A stretch of 47,064 nucleotides of DNA, taken from positions 1 through 47,064 of the forward strand of contig JAFGTX010000012.1 in the NCBI GenBank assembly GCA_016938815.1, given 5' to 3'. Origin of the DNA: Clostridia bacterium. Lineage in GTDB: Bacteria; Bacillota; Clostridia; Peptostreptococcales; Acidaminobacteraceae. Position 1 is the first letter of the stretch. Every line of letters starts with the position of its first letter. The notes beneath the pieces are model-generated. The model saw only the letters and a program-made list of their open reading frames with translations, was not told the origin of the DNA and made no database searches. Shown here piece by piece: positions 26,022 through 34,397 of this stretch. The translations under genes and the position numbers were made by a program.

Positions 26022-26114
26022 GTTACTAGGAGTGCCAGTATGGATTGGCTGAGATGGAAATGTTATTTCGGATCCTTGAACCTGATTTAGTTAGAACTAA
26101 CGTAGGGAAGTAAT
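26022..26114 (+). promoter_or_regulatory. TPP riboswitch (THI element)
   Basis: P1 pairs TTACT (26023-26027) with AGTAA (26109-26113). The conserved core elements are present: GGAGTGCC, GGCTGAGAT (the pyrimidine sensor), CCTTGAACCTGAT and CGTAGGGAAGT. It precedes thiSFGH-thiE, so TPP binding should favour termination at the downstream hairpins. Confidence 0.96.
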
Positions 26115-26130
26115 CTATTGCATGATGATT

Positions 26131-26157
26131 ATGGCTTATCCTAGGATAAGCCATTTT
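26131..26157 (+). terminator. First terminator after the TPP aptamer
   Basis: A perfect 10-bp stem (26131-26140 with 26145-26154; loop CTAG) followed by a short T-run. Confidence 0.8.
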
Positions 26158-26173
26158 TACGTCGCAAAATAAG

Positions 26174-26209
26174 ACACTGTCACCCTATGTGGGGAGATGG
26201 TGTTTTTTT
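26174..26209 (+). terminator. Second terminator before thiS
   Basis: An 8-bp outer stem with two G-T pairs (26174-26181 with 26196-26203), an inner CCC/GGG pair and seven T. Two terminators in a row before the first thi gene are unusual. Confidence 0.65.
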
Positions 26210-26281
26210 GTTGAAGAAATAGATTTGCTTTATAACCTGAAATCGATGGGATGAGACTATTGGTAGAAATGGAGGTGTGCT

Positions 26282-26473
26282 ATGAAGATTAACGGGAAGG
26301 ATTACGATTACGAGGCGCAAATTTTGTTGAGACTATTGGAAGCGGTGCATGTTAATTGTAATCGCGTGGTTGTTGAGGTGGATGGGGTGATTGTCCCGAA
26401 ATCGGACTATGAAACCTATCTGGTTGATAAAGGGGCTGTGGTAGAAATTGTGGCTTTTGTAGGAGGTGGTTAG
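26282..26473 (+). CDS. thiS: Sulfur carrier protein ThiS
   Basis: A 63-residue ubiquitin-like carrier that, as C-terminal thiocarboxylate, delivers sulfur for the thiazole ring. It has the beta-grasp pattern MKINGKDYDYE and VEVDGVIVPKSDYE, and it ends in the required Gly-Gly (VAFVGGG). GGAGGTG precedes the ATG. The ThiF gene starts at the next base after its stop. Confidence 0.93.
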   Translation: MKINGKDYDYEAQILLRLLEAVHVNCNRVVVEVDGVIVPKSDYETYLVDKGAVVEIVAFVGGG

Positions 26474-27103
26474 ATGATTACACAGGCGCAATTCGACGCA
26501 CATTTGATAGAACGACACGGTGCAGTGATGCACGGATGTCTTAAAAATGCAACGGTGGGTGTTGCTGGGATTGGCGGCTTGGGTTCCCATATTGCCTTAT
26601 CGCTTGCGAGGGCGGGGCTGGGTAGATTGATCCTAGTGGACTTTGATGTGGTGGATCTTTCTAATATCAACAGGCAGGCGTATACCATTAAACAGATTGG
26701 TCAATCGAAAGTAGAGGCGATTCAGGCATTGATTCGAGACGTCAATCCGTATATGGATATAGAGGTACACGATGTAAGGGTGACTAGAGGGAACGCGTGT
26801 GAGATTTTCCGTTCAGCAGATGTCGTAGTAGAAGCTTTTGATAATCCAGTTTCAAAGGCAGAATTGACCGAAGCAATTTTACTTGAGACGAAGAAACCGC
26901 TGGTAGCAGCATCGGGCGTTGCAGGTACGGATTCATCCAATTTAATTGCTACTCGGAAGGTGCGACATGATTTTTATCTCTGCGGGGATGGCGTTTCTGA
27001 TATAGAGACGCTGGGCAGTTTAGTCGCACCAAGGGTGATGGTGGCAGCAGGTCACCAAGCCAATATGGCATTACGAATTATTTTAGGAGAAATGAACGCT
27101 TAA
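26474..27103 (+). CDS. thiF: ThiS adenylyltransferase ThiF (short form)
   Basis: This E1-like enzyme adenylates the ThiS C-terminus. The 209 residues contain the nucleotide motif [13 protein letters not shown] (~29-41), [15 protein letters not shown] with the catalytic Arg, and a YLCGD segment near the C-terminus. CxxC zinc pairs of E. coli ThiF are absent, as in the short form common in clostridia. It is fused in frame order to thiS with no gap and followed by thiG. Confidence 0.92.
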   Translation: MITQAQFDAHLIERHGAVMHGCLKNATVGVAGIGGLGSHIALSLARAGLGRLILVDFDVVDLSNINRQAYTIKQIGQSKVEAIQALIRDVNPYMDIEVHDVRVTRGNACEIFRSADVVVEAFDNPVSKAELTEAILLETKKPLVAASGVAGTDSSNLIATRKVRHDFYLCGDGVSDIETLGSLVAPRVMVAAGHQANMALRIILGEMNA

Positions 27104-27128
27104 ATTTGAGAAAGTGAGGAAGAATGAT

Positions 27129-27905
27129 ATGGATCAATTAATAGTGGGTGGCGTGGAATTTAAAAGTCGTTTGTTCATCGGTACAGGGAAATACCCTTCG
27201 AAAGCCGTGATTGAAGAGGTGGCGACAGCCAGTGAATCGGAGATGATTACGGTGGCACTTCGTCGTGTGGATCTAGGTGCAGATGAAGAGAATATATTGA
27301 AATACATACCAGAACATTTGACTTTATTGCCGAACACATCAGGTGCTAGGAATGCCGAGGAGGCGATTCGTATTGCGAGATTGGCACGGGCTAGCGGATG
27401 TGGCGACTTCATAAAAATCGAAGTGATTTCGGACAATAAATATTTGTTGCCGGACAACATGGAAACCATCAAGGCAACGGAAGTATTGGCTAAGGAGGGT
27501 TTCATCGTCATGCCTTATATGTCACCGGATTTGATGGCTGCAAAAGCTCTCGTTAAAGCTGGGGCGGCTGCCATTATGCCGCTGGGTTCACCTATTGGCA
27601 GCAATAGAGGCATTCGTACCGAAGAAATCACTCAGATCATCATCAATGAAATCAATGAAGTGCCTATTGTCATCGATGCAGGTATCGGCCGTCCTTCAGA
27701 CGCGGCAAAAGCGATGGAAATGGGTGCGGATGCGGTACTTGTCAATACGGCGATTGCGTCATCAAGTCATCCCCGTGATATGGCTGAAGCCTTTAAATAT
27801 GCGGTTAAGGCGGGCCGCCTAGCTTACTTGTCAAAAATGGGCGCCGTGGGTGTACATGCCTCGGCATCGTCGCCGTTAACAGGCTTTTTAAGCGAGGTGA
27901 AGTAA
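27129..27905 (+). CDS. thiG: Thiazole synthase ThiG
   Basis: A 258-residue TIM-barrel enzyme that joins DXP, dehydroglycine and ThiS thiocarboxylate to make the thiazole. Visible signatures are [18 protein letters not shown] with the Schiff-base Lys (~98), [13 protein letters not shown] and [21 protein letters not shown]. The ATG at 27129 is six bases after GAGGAAG; the GTG at 27114 lies within the ribosome-site region. thiH begins two bases after its stop. Confidence 0.97.
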   Translation: MDQLIVGGVEFKSRLFIGTGKYPSKAVIEEVATASESEMITVALRRVDLGADEENILKYIPEHLTLLPNTSGARNAEEAIRIARLARASGCGDFIKIEVISDNKYLLPDNMETIKATEVLAKEGFIVMPYMSPDLMAAKALVKAGAAAIMPLGSPIGSNRGIRTEEITQIIINEINEVPIVIDAGIGRPSDAAKAMEMGADAVLVNTAIASSSHPRDMAEAFKYAVKAGRLAYLSKMGAVGVHASASSPLTGFLSEVK

Positions 27906-27906
27906 G

Positions 27907-29016
27907 ATGAGTTTTTCAAAAATTGTTGAAAGATATACGCCAGAAGTCATTGCTGAAATGAGTGCTCAAGTGACGGCTGAGCAGGTCCTTGAGGCTATTG
28001 GTAAAGAGACGCTTTCCGAATATGATTTTCTAGCCTTGCTGTCACCTGCCGCTGCCGATTATCTTGAACCGATGGCAGAGCGTGCGCGGAAACTTACACT
28101 ACAGCATTTTGGCAGAAGTGTCCTACTTTATACACCCATGTACATTGCCAATCACTGTGCCAACAAATGCGTTTATTGCAGCTTCAATACGGCAAATGAC
28201 ATTGCACGTATGCAACTGACCATGGAAGAAATAGAGGCGGAAGCCAAGGCTATTCGGGCAGAGGGCTTTAAGCATATACTCATTTTGACGGGCGAGGACC
28301 GACATAAGACACCGGTATCCTACATCGTCGATGCAGTCAAGGTTCTGAAAAAATATTTTGAGTGTATCTCAGTGGAAATTTATCCGCTATTGGAAGAGGA
28401 ATACAGACAGGTCATTGAGGCGGGTGTCAGTGGACTTACGATTTATCAGGAGACTTACGATAAAGAACGCTATCTGTCACTTCACCCGAAAGGTCCTAAG
28501 CGCAATTATGAAAACCGTTTAAATACACCGGAATACGGTGCGAGGGCAGGTATGAACTTCGTCAGTATTGGCGCCCTTTTAGGTCTTTCAGAAGGTGTAT
28601 TTGACGCCTTTATGACGGGACTCCATGGAGACTATTTACAGAGACACTACCCAAGTGTCGAATATGGGTTATCGTTACCGAGAATGCGACCACACATCGG
28701 CGCATTCCAGGATTTTACACCGATTGGTGACCGCTTTTTCGTACAGATTCTACTGGCCTATAAACTGTTTTTGCCGTCCATGAGCATCAACATCTCGACA
28801 AGGGAACTGCCAAGCTTTAGAGAGCACCTGATTCCGATTGGCGCGAACAACATTTCGGCAGGGGTTTCCACGCAGGTTGGTGGTCATACGACAACGGAAG
28901 CTTCTTCAGACCCTCAGTTTGAAATTGCAGATGGTAGAAGTTTGGAGGAAATGAAGCGGGTAATAAAAAATTTGGGTTATCAACCTATTTTGAAAAATTG
29001 GTCAGGTGACTTTTGA
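27907..29016 (+). CDS. thiH: 2-iminoacetate synthase ThiH (radical SAM)
   Basis: A 369-residue radical SAM enzyme that cleaves tyrosine to dehydroglycine and p-cresol for thiazole synthesis. The cluster motif is CANKCVYC (CxxxCxxC, ~79-86). ThiH-specific segments such as TIYQETYDKERY, LSLPRMRPH and NISAGVSTQVGGH are present. ThiH rather than the oxygen-dependent ThiO indicates an anaerobic lifestyle. Its TGA overlaps the ATG of the next gene. Confidence 0.97.
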   Translation: MSFSKIVERYTPEVIAEMSAQVTAEQVLEAIGKETLSEYDFLALLSPAAADYLEPMAERARKLTLQHFGRSVLLYTPMYIANHCANKCVYCSFNTANDIARMQLTMEEIEAEAKAIRAEGFKHILILTGEDRHKTPVSYIVDAVKVLKKYFECISVEIYPLLEEEYRQVIEAGVSGLTIYQETYDKERYLSLHPKGPKRNYENRLNTPEYGARAGMNFVSIGALLGLSEGVFDAFMTGLHGDYLQRHYPSVEYGLSLPRMRPHIGAFQDFTPIGDRFFVQILLAYKLFLPSMSINISTRELPSFREHLIPIGANNISAGVSTQVGGHTTTEASSDPQFEIADGRSLEEMKRVIKNLGYQPILKNWSGDF

Positions 29017-29606
29017 TGATCACGGTGATAAGCAATCGGAAACAGATTCTCTATTCTGATTTGGTATCCCACCTTAAGAAGTGTGCACATCCCCATGTAA
29101 AACGTATTATTCTGAGAGAGAAGGATTTGCCTCTCCAAACGATCGTGAAGAAAATAGAACAGATTAAGTCCGATGAAGCTTTAAAAGCGATACCTCTGTT
29201 CTTGAACGGTCCCTATGATCTTATGGAAACCTATGGGGCGGATGGCCGTCATTACACGATGCAACAATTTCGAGATTTGAATGAAAAGCCACCTTTTCCA
29301 CATGGGGTCTCCATCCATAGTTTGGAAGAAATCCGTTGGATCAATGATTATGACGTGGACTATGTGCTTTATGGACATGTTTTTCCAACGGCCTGCAAGG
29401 CTGGGCTTGGCGCTAGAGGCTATGACAACCTTAAAATACTCATAGAGGCCAGTGTACATCCTCTTGTAGCCCTTGGTGGCATTGATGCGGATAACTATGA
29501 TATTCTGTATCAGCACGGCTGTCATGAATTTGCCATGATGTCTGCACCTATGAAGCAGCTTTCTCCCCATGATTTTTTTGGGCACTTCAAAAGAAATCTG
29601 TTATAA
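29016..29606 (+). CDS. Thiamine phosphate synthase family protein (ThiE/TenI-like)
   Basis: A 196-residue TIM-barrel protein of the ThiE/TenI family. The phosphate-binding region LREKDL (~33-38) and the C-terminal FPTACKAGLGARG and VALGGIDADN are conserved. The usual GVHLGQ strand is replaced by GRHYTMQ, so the protein may be a TenI-type thiazole tautomerase rather than a true ThiE. The start overlaps thiH (TGATG). It is the last gene of the thi operon. ThiC, ThiD and ThiM are not in the window. Confidence 0.85.
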   Translation: MITVISNRKQILYSDLVSHLKKCAHPHVKRIILREKDLPLQTIVKKIEQIKSDEALKAIPLFLNGPYDLMETYGADGRHYTMQQFRDLNEKPPFPHGVSIHSLEEIRWINDYDVDYVLYGHVFPTACKAGLGARGYDNLKILIEASVHPLVALGGIDADNYDILYQHGCHEFAMMSAPMKQLSPHDFFGHFKRNLL

Positions 29607-29636
29607 TCAAGTGACTAGATTTTAGGAGTGAATAGT

Positions 29637-30350
29637 ATGGATTTTGAAAATGGTGCGTTTTCAAATTTACGCATAGAAACCATTGGCAATAAAGAAATTT
29701 ACATTACCGATAGACACCAATATGTGTTGCCGATTTGGACGGCATACAGTAACGAGAATGCTGCAAGCTACGTTTTGGTGTCTATCGATTACCATCCGGA
29801 TACCAATCCACCTTTCTGGCAGGTTTTGACTTTGAAGGCGACCTTGGATAACCGGGAAGATGATCCTGCCTATTTTAATAGGCTACTGGAAAAGAAAATC
29901 CATTCACTTGACCGATACGATATAGGAAAAGTGATTGCGGCGGTTGAGGAATTGAACAATGACGAGCATATCAACACGGCGATGGCACTGGGCGTATTAT
30001 CTGACTATCATATGCTCAACTGCATGGATGTGCATAAGTATGAATCGGGACGACATTATTTGATTGATAAAAAGTATTTTGGTTTATTGGAAGATGGGAT
30101 GTTTCAATCTGTAAATTTTGAGTTGCCACCCCGTCCTTTTATACTAGATATCGATTTAGATTACTTTATGCGCACCTCTGATTTTGATATCAAGAAGGAT
30201 GCTTATTTCGCTAAGTTAGTTGAAGATGCTGAAATAATAACGGTTGCACGCTCGAAAAAATACTTTGAATATCTCAAGAAAGAGGCTTTTTCGATTGATG
30301 CATGTGAGTCCTTACTGCTGGATTGCTTCAGGAGATATTTGGAAAAATAA
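29637..30350 (+). CDS. UPF0489 family protein
   Basis: A 237-residue protein of the UPF0489 family (relatives in eukaryotes include C5orf22). The metal-site-like motifs VSIDYHPDTN (~46-55) and ILDIDLDYF (~170-178) resemble those of arginase/deacetylase-fold hydrolases. No activity is known to me. AGGAG lies eight bases before the ATG at 29637; the GTG at 29628 overlaps that site. It is placed between the thi and arg operons. A TATAAT at 29602-29607 may be its -10 box, with a poor -35. Confidence 0.8.
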   Translation: MDFENGAFSNLRIETIGNKEIYITDRHQYVLPIWTAYSNENAASYVLVSIDYHPDTNPPFWQVLTLKATLDNREDDPAYFNRLLEKKIHSLDRYDIGKVIAAVEELNNDEHINTAMALGVLSDYHMLNCMDVHKYESGRHYLIDKKYFGLLEDGMFQSVNFELPPRPFILDIDLDYFMRTSDFDIKKDAYFAKLVEDAEIITVARSKKYFEYLKKEAFSIDACESLLLDCFRRYLEK

Positions 30351-30373
30351 ATATGTAAATTTTATTTTTTATA

Positions 30374-30402
30374 TTGACATAGGCAAAAGACGACCGTATA
30401 AT
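30374..30402 (+). promoter_or_regulatory. Consensus promoter of the argGH operon
   Basis: TTGACA (30374-30379), a 17-bp spacer and TATAAT (30397-30402), a perfect sigma-A consensus. Confidence 0.92.
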
Positions 30403-30408
30403 GAGTCT

Positions 30409-30699
30409 CAAAGATAAATAAAAATTCATTAGTGTTGACGTAGAGATAATATATGGAAAGTGGTCCAGCGATTTGGGGAATGGTGTGAGCCCAAACATAA
30501 ACGGAACATATTGAGAACTCTAAAGAGCTTTTGGTAAGAAATACGTAGCGTATGTAAGACCAAACGGATCCCAACCGTTAGCGTGGGTAGGTATCGAAGC
30601 AAGTGCTTCCGTACTGAACAGAGAGAACAATTAACAATGTTAATTAGGGTGGTACCGCGGATCTTCCGTCCCTTACGAGGGGATAGGAGGATTTTTTTA
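30409..30699 (+). promoter_or_regulatory. T-box leader of argGH, probable arginine specifier
   Basis: The T-box motif AGGGTGGTACCGCGG is at 30646-30660. The Stem I distal region is typical (GATTTGGGGAATGGTG to GAGCCC, ~30469-30492). The Stem I base can pair AGAG (about 30442-30445) with CTCT near 30518-30521. Just above this, AGA followed by A (30514-30517) lies where the specifier is expected and would read Arg, matching the arg genes. A CGG at 30502-30504 is a less likely alternative. Uncharged tRNA-Arg would stabilise the antiterminator. Confidence 0.92.
30661..30699 (+). terminator. T-box terminator hairpin
   Basis: A long stem (about 30661-30672 with 30678-30691) followed by seven T. 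It competes with the antiterminator formed by AGGG of the T-box and the downstream CCCT. Confidence 0.88.
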
Positions 30700-30765
30700 T
30701 TGCGTGAAACTCGTTAATCTAATGAATTCTTAGTCTTCAAAACTGAAAAACTAGGAGGAATAGAA

Positions 30766-31995
30766 ATGAAAAACAAGAAAGTAGTATTGGCGTATTCGGG
30801 TGGATTGGACACATCGGTAATTTTGAAATGGTTGGAAGTAGAGCATGGTTATGACGTCATAGCAGTATGTATTGATGTCGGTCAGAAAGAAGATTTTGCC
30901 GAAGTGAAGAAAAAAGCCTTGATGACAGGTGCAAAGAAAGTCTATGTCTTAGACGTTCAAAAAGAGTTTGTAGAAGAATATTTATATAAAGGCATCAAAG
31001 CAGGTGCTATTTATGAAAATGATTACTTGTTAGGGACTGCTTATGCAAGACCACTTATCGCTAAAAAATTGGTAGAAGTGGCTGAAATGGAAGGTGCAGA
31101 AGCGATTGCCCACGGCGCGACGGGTAAAGGTAACGACCAAGTGCGATTTGAGGCCGGTATTAAAGCTTTGGCACCACATTTGAAAATCATCGCACCATGG
31201 AGAACTTGGACCCTTAAATCACGTGAAGATTGTATCGACTATGCGGTTAAATATAACATTCCTGTCAACGTTACGAAAAAATCGATCTATAGCCGTGACG
31301 AAAACCTATGGCATATCAGCCATGAGGGTGGCGAGCTTGAGAATCCAGAAACACCACACCACGAAAGCGTTTATATGTGGGTGACACCACCGGAATTGGC
31401 ACCAGAGAAAGCGGAAAACTTCACGATTACATTTGAACAAGGTGTGCCGGTTGCTGTCGATGGTAAGCCATATGGTTCGGTAGAACTGATTCAACACCTG
31501 AACGATATCGGTGGCAAACATGGCGTAGGCGTTATTGACATCGTAGAAAACAGACTGGTAGGCCTTAAGTCTCGTGGTGTTTATGAAACACCGGGCGGCA
31601 CCATCATCTATGAAGCACATAAGGCCCTTGAAAAATTGGTTCTAGACCGTGCAACACTAAGCTATAAAAATATGGTGGCACAGAAGTATTCTGAACTCAT
31701 CTACGACGGTATGTGGTTCTCGGATCTCATGGGCGCCTTGACATCCTTTGTTGAGACAACTCAAGTCAATGTCAGCGGTGAAGTACAGATGAAGCTTTAC
31801 AAAGGCAGTTGTACATCTATTGGTTCAACATCTTGCAACAGCTTATACAGCGAAGAGTTTGTAACCTTTGGTGAAGACGATGTTTACAACCAACAAGATG
31901 CGGAAGGTTTTATCAACTTATTTACATTACCACTTAAGATGAAGGCCTTAAAGGCAATCGAAAAAGAAAATAAGAATGAAAGTGAGTCAGCATAA
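30766..31995 (+). CDS. argG: Argininosuccinate synthase
   Basis: This enzyme joins citrulline and aspartate with ATP to form argininosuccinate. The 409-residue protein has the PP-loop [11 protein letters not shown] (~8-18), the [14 protein letters not shown] segment (~118-131) and SREDCIDYA, typical of the family. TAGGAGG-like sequence eight bases upstream supports the ATG. It is controlled by the T-box leader. Its stop overlaps the argH start by one base. Confidence 0.98.
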   Translation: MKNKKVVLAYSGGLDTSVILKWLEVEHGYDVIAVCIDVGQKEDFAEVKKKALMTGAKKVYVLDVQKEFVEEYLYKGIKAGAIYENDYLLGTAYARPLIAKKLVEVAEMEGAEAIAHGATGKGNDQVRFEAGIKALAPHLKIIAPWRTWTLKSREDCIDYAVKYNIPVNVTKKSIYSRDENLWHISHEGGELENPETPHHESVYMWVTPPELAPEKAENFTITFEQGVPVAVDGKPYGSVELIQHLNDIGGKHGVGVIDIVENRLVGLKSRGVYETPGGTIIYEAHKALEKLVLDRATLSYKNMVAQKYSELIYDGMWFSDLMGALTSFVETTQVNVSGEVQMKLYKGSCTSIGSTSCNSLYSEEFVTFGEDDVYNQQDAEGFINLFTLPLKMKALKAIEKENKNESESA

Positions 31996-33386
31996 TGGCA
32001 AAGATGTGGGATGGTCGCTTCTCTACATCAACTCATGTGTTAATGGAACAATTCAATAGCTCGATTCAGGTAGATAAGCGATTGGTATTTCACGATATCA
32101 AAGGGTCTGTGGCCCATGTTAAGATGCTTTGCCGTATAGGGTTGTTGACGGTTCAAGAGAAGAATGACCTAATTGAAGGGTTGAAAGCAGTTGAAGAAGA
32201 TTTTAAAAATGGGGGCGTCGTTTTAACCGACGCTCTTGAAGATATCCATATGGCCGTTGAAACCTTTTTAACGGAAAAAGTCGGCGATGTTGGCAAGAAA
32301 CTCCATACGGGAAGAAGTAGAAATGATCAAGTAGCGCTAGATATGCGATTTTTTACAAAGGATGCGGTTGAAGAAACCAAAGCCCTAGTGAAAGATTTGA
32401 TTGAGGAGCTCTTAGCCATTAGCAAGGTTTCCATCGATGTGATCATGCCTGGATTCACACATCTACAAAAAGCGCAACCGATACGTCTGAGCTATCATCT
32501 GATGGCTTATATCGAAAAGTTCAAGCGTGACTATCATAGACTGGACGATGCTCTGGCGCGTATGGATGAATCACCGCTAGGTGTGGGCGCCTTTGCAGGT
32601 GTCAACTACCCAAGCGATCGATTTTTCATTCAAGAAGAACTGGGCTTTGCAGGGGTTTGCATGAATGGTATGGATGCAGTCAGTGACAGGGATTATCTAT
32701 TGGAAGTCATGAGCGCTTTTGCAATTGTCATGACGCATCTCAGTCGACTCGCTGAGGAAATTATCATCTGGTCTTCCAACGATTTCAGTTACATCAGTGT
32801 AGGAGATGATTTTTCCACTGGCAGCAGCATTATGCCTCAGAAAAAAAATCCGGATGCAGCAGAGTTGATTCGTGGTAAAACCGGTCGTGTCACAGGACAA
32901 TTAATGACACTTCTGACGGTTATGAAAGGACTACCTCTAGCTTATAATAAAGACATGCAGGAAGATAAGGAAGCCTTTTTTGACAGCTTGGATACGACTC
33001 AGATGTCCTTGAAAGTGATGACAGAAATGCTTAAAACGACGACCTTCAATCAAGAGAAGATGCTACAGGCAACCAAGGACGGTTTCCTCAATGCAACTGA
33101 CTTGGCGGATTACCTAGTGAGTAAGGGATTACCTTTCCGTGAGGCGCATAAGGTGGTGGGCAGTCTTGTCAAAGCATGCATCGACGCGGGAACAGATTTG
33201 GAATCTTTGTCGAAAGGTGTCTACGAAGCCCATGACATAGAAGTGAATGATGCCTTATACAAAGTCTTGAAGATCGAAAATTGTGTCGAGAGCAAGGTGT
33301 CTTACGGTGGTACCAGCAAGGGTTCTGTGCTTCATATGATCGAACAGATCGACCTTTGGTTGGGCCTTGAATTAATAAAAGCATAA
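31995..33386 (+). CDS. argH: Argininosuccinate lyase
   Basis: This enzyme splits argininosuccinate into arginine and fumarate. The 463 residues carry the fumarase/ASL superfamily signature GSSIMPQKKNPD (~276-287), the HTGRSRNDQ segment (~101-109) and TRLQKAQP-like THLQKAQPI (~154-162). It overlaps argG by one base and completes a two-gene operon. Confidence 0.98.
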   Translation: MAKMWDGRFSTSTHVLMEQFNSSIQVDKRLVFHDIKGSVAHVKMLCRIGLLTVQEKNDLIEGLKAVEEDFKNGGVVLTDALEDIHMAVETFLTEKVGDVGKKLHTGRSRNDQVALDMRFFTKDAVEETKALVKDLIEELLAISKVSIDVIMPGFTHLQKAQPIRLSYHLMAYIEKFKRDYHRLDDALARMDESPLGVGAFAGVNYPSDRFFIQEELGFAGVCMNGMDAVSDRDYLLEVMSAFAIVMTHLSRLAEEIIIWSSNDFSYISVGDDFSTGSSIMPQKKNPDAAELIRGKTGRVTGQLMTLLTVMKGLPLAYNKDMQEDKEAFFDSLDTTQMSLKVMTEMLKTTTFNQEKMLQATKDGFLNATDLADYLVSKGLPFREAHKVVGSLVKACIDAGTDLESLSKGVYEAHDIEVNDALYKVLKIENCVESKVSYGGTSKGSVLHMIEQIDLWLGLELIKA

Positions 33387-33405
33387 TGCATTCTCAATAA
33401 AACTT

Positions 33406-33414
33406 TGCTATAAT
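33406..33414 (+). promoter_or_regulatory. Extended -10 promoter of the PHP gene
   Basis: TGC followed by TATAAT (33409-33414). No clear -35 hexamer. Confidence 0.5.
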
Positions 33415-33444
33415 GAGTCAAACTGAAGAGTGAGGAATGAGACC

Positions 33445-34281
33445 ATGGAACGTATTCAAGTTGACTTACACATGCATACAGTGGCATCAGACGGCACACA
33501 AACGCCCCAGGCGCTGCTGGACGAAGTGATTGAGAAAGATATAAAGATATTTTCGGTGACCGACCATGATTCGGTTGATAGCATTGCTGAAATGATGGTG
33601 CTGGCGAAAAAAACAGACCGAGTGTTTATTCCTGGTGTAGAAATTTCCGCTATGTATGATGATAAGGAAATTCACCTTTTGACTTATGGCCTGCTACCTG
33701 ATCATGAAATGCTGATGGGCATTCTGAAACGTAATAGAGCTATTCGCGAGGCCTTCAACATCAAAATAATTGAGCATATTAAAAAGGTTAAGCATTTCGT
33801 ATCCCTTGAAGCCTATTTAAATTATGAACGTGACCCAAGTTGGGGTGGCTGGAAAGCAGAAAATTATCTGCGTGATATTGGCGCTATCCATCACCTTGGA
33901 GATTTGTTCGCCATGCTTCATGATATGGAAGAACAAATGGTTTTTCCTTTGGCGCAGGATATTCTTCCAAAGCTGAAAAGTGCCGGTGCAACGGTATTTT
34001 TAGCCCATCCACCGGCTTACTGTGGTGGCGAATTGGTGCCGGAATCTATGTTGGATGAGTTGACAGAGATGGGGATAGATGGTATTGAGTGCTTTAGTCC
34101 TTATTACAAGCTAGGAGACCAGTCGGATTATTATGTTTCCTACTGTAAAACGCACGATTTGATGATCAGTTGTGGCTCGGATTACCATGGCAGCTTTATT
34201 GCTACGCGGCATATGGGACATCCTAATAAAACATTAAATGAATTGAAGATTGATCAATTATTGAAAAACACATCTCTATAG
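33445..34281 (+). CDS. PHP-domain metallophosphoesterase
   Basis: A 278-residue PHP protein similar in length to the YciV/RNase AM type. Metal ligands lie in DLHMHTVASDGT (~6-17), TDHDS (~39-43), PGVEIS (~62-67), LAHPP and CGSDYHG near the C-terminus. Possible substrates are nucleotides or short RNA. GAGGAA seven bases upstream supports the ATG at 33445 over the GTG at 33430. Its stop codon lies inside the loop of the terminator at 34264-34293. Confidence 0.88.
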   Translation: MERIQVDLHMHTVASDGTQTPQALLDEVIEKDIKIFSVTDHDSVDSIAEMMVLAKKTDRVFIPGVEISAMYDDKEIHLLTYGLLPDHEMLMGILKRNRAIREAFNIKIIEHIKKVKHFVSLEAYLNYERDPSWGGWKAENYLRDIGAIHHLGDLFAMLHDMEEQMVFPLAQDILPKLKSAGATVFLAHPPAYCGGELVPESMLDELTEMGIDGIECFSPYYKLGDQSDYYVSYCKTHDLMISCGSDYHGSFIATRHMGHPNKTLNELKIDQLLKNTSL

Positions 34282-34293
34282 GATGTGTTTTTT
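34264..34293 (+). terminator. Terminator overlapping the PHP stop codon
   Basis: The stem pairs about 34264-34274 with 34282-34292, with a T-run in the 3' arm. The TAG stop (34279-34281) sits in the loop. Confidence 0.82.
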
Positions 34294-34397
34294 CACGTAT
34301 AAAATTAATTTTCCGTAGTATACAGAAAATACTGAAAATTTCTTCGAATTATGTTTTAATTAAAATGGAGAATAAATTATAATGAAGGGGTGCTTTC

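Noticed and set aside
34378-34383. TATAAT just before glnA
   Set aside because: A transcription start from it would fall on or after the ribosome site of glnA; more likely a chance match in AT-rich DNA.
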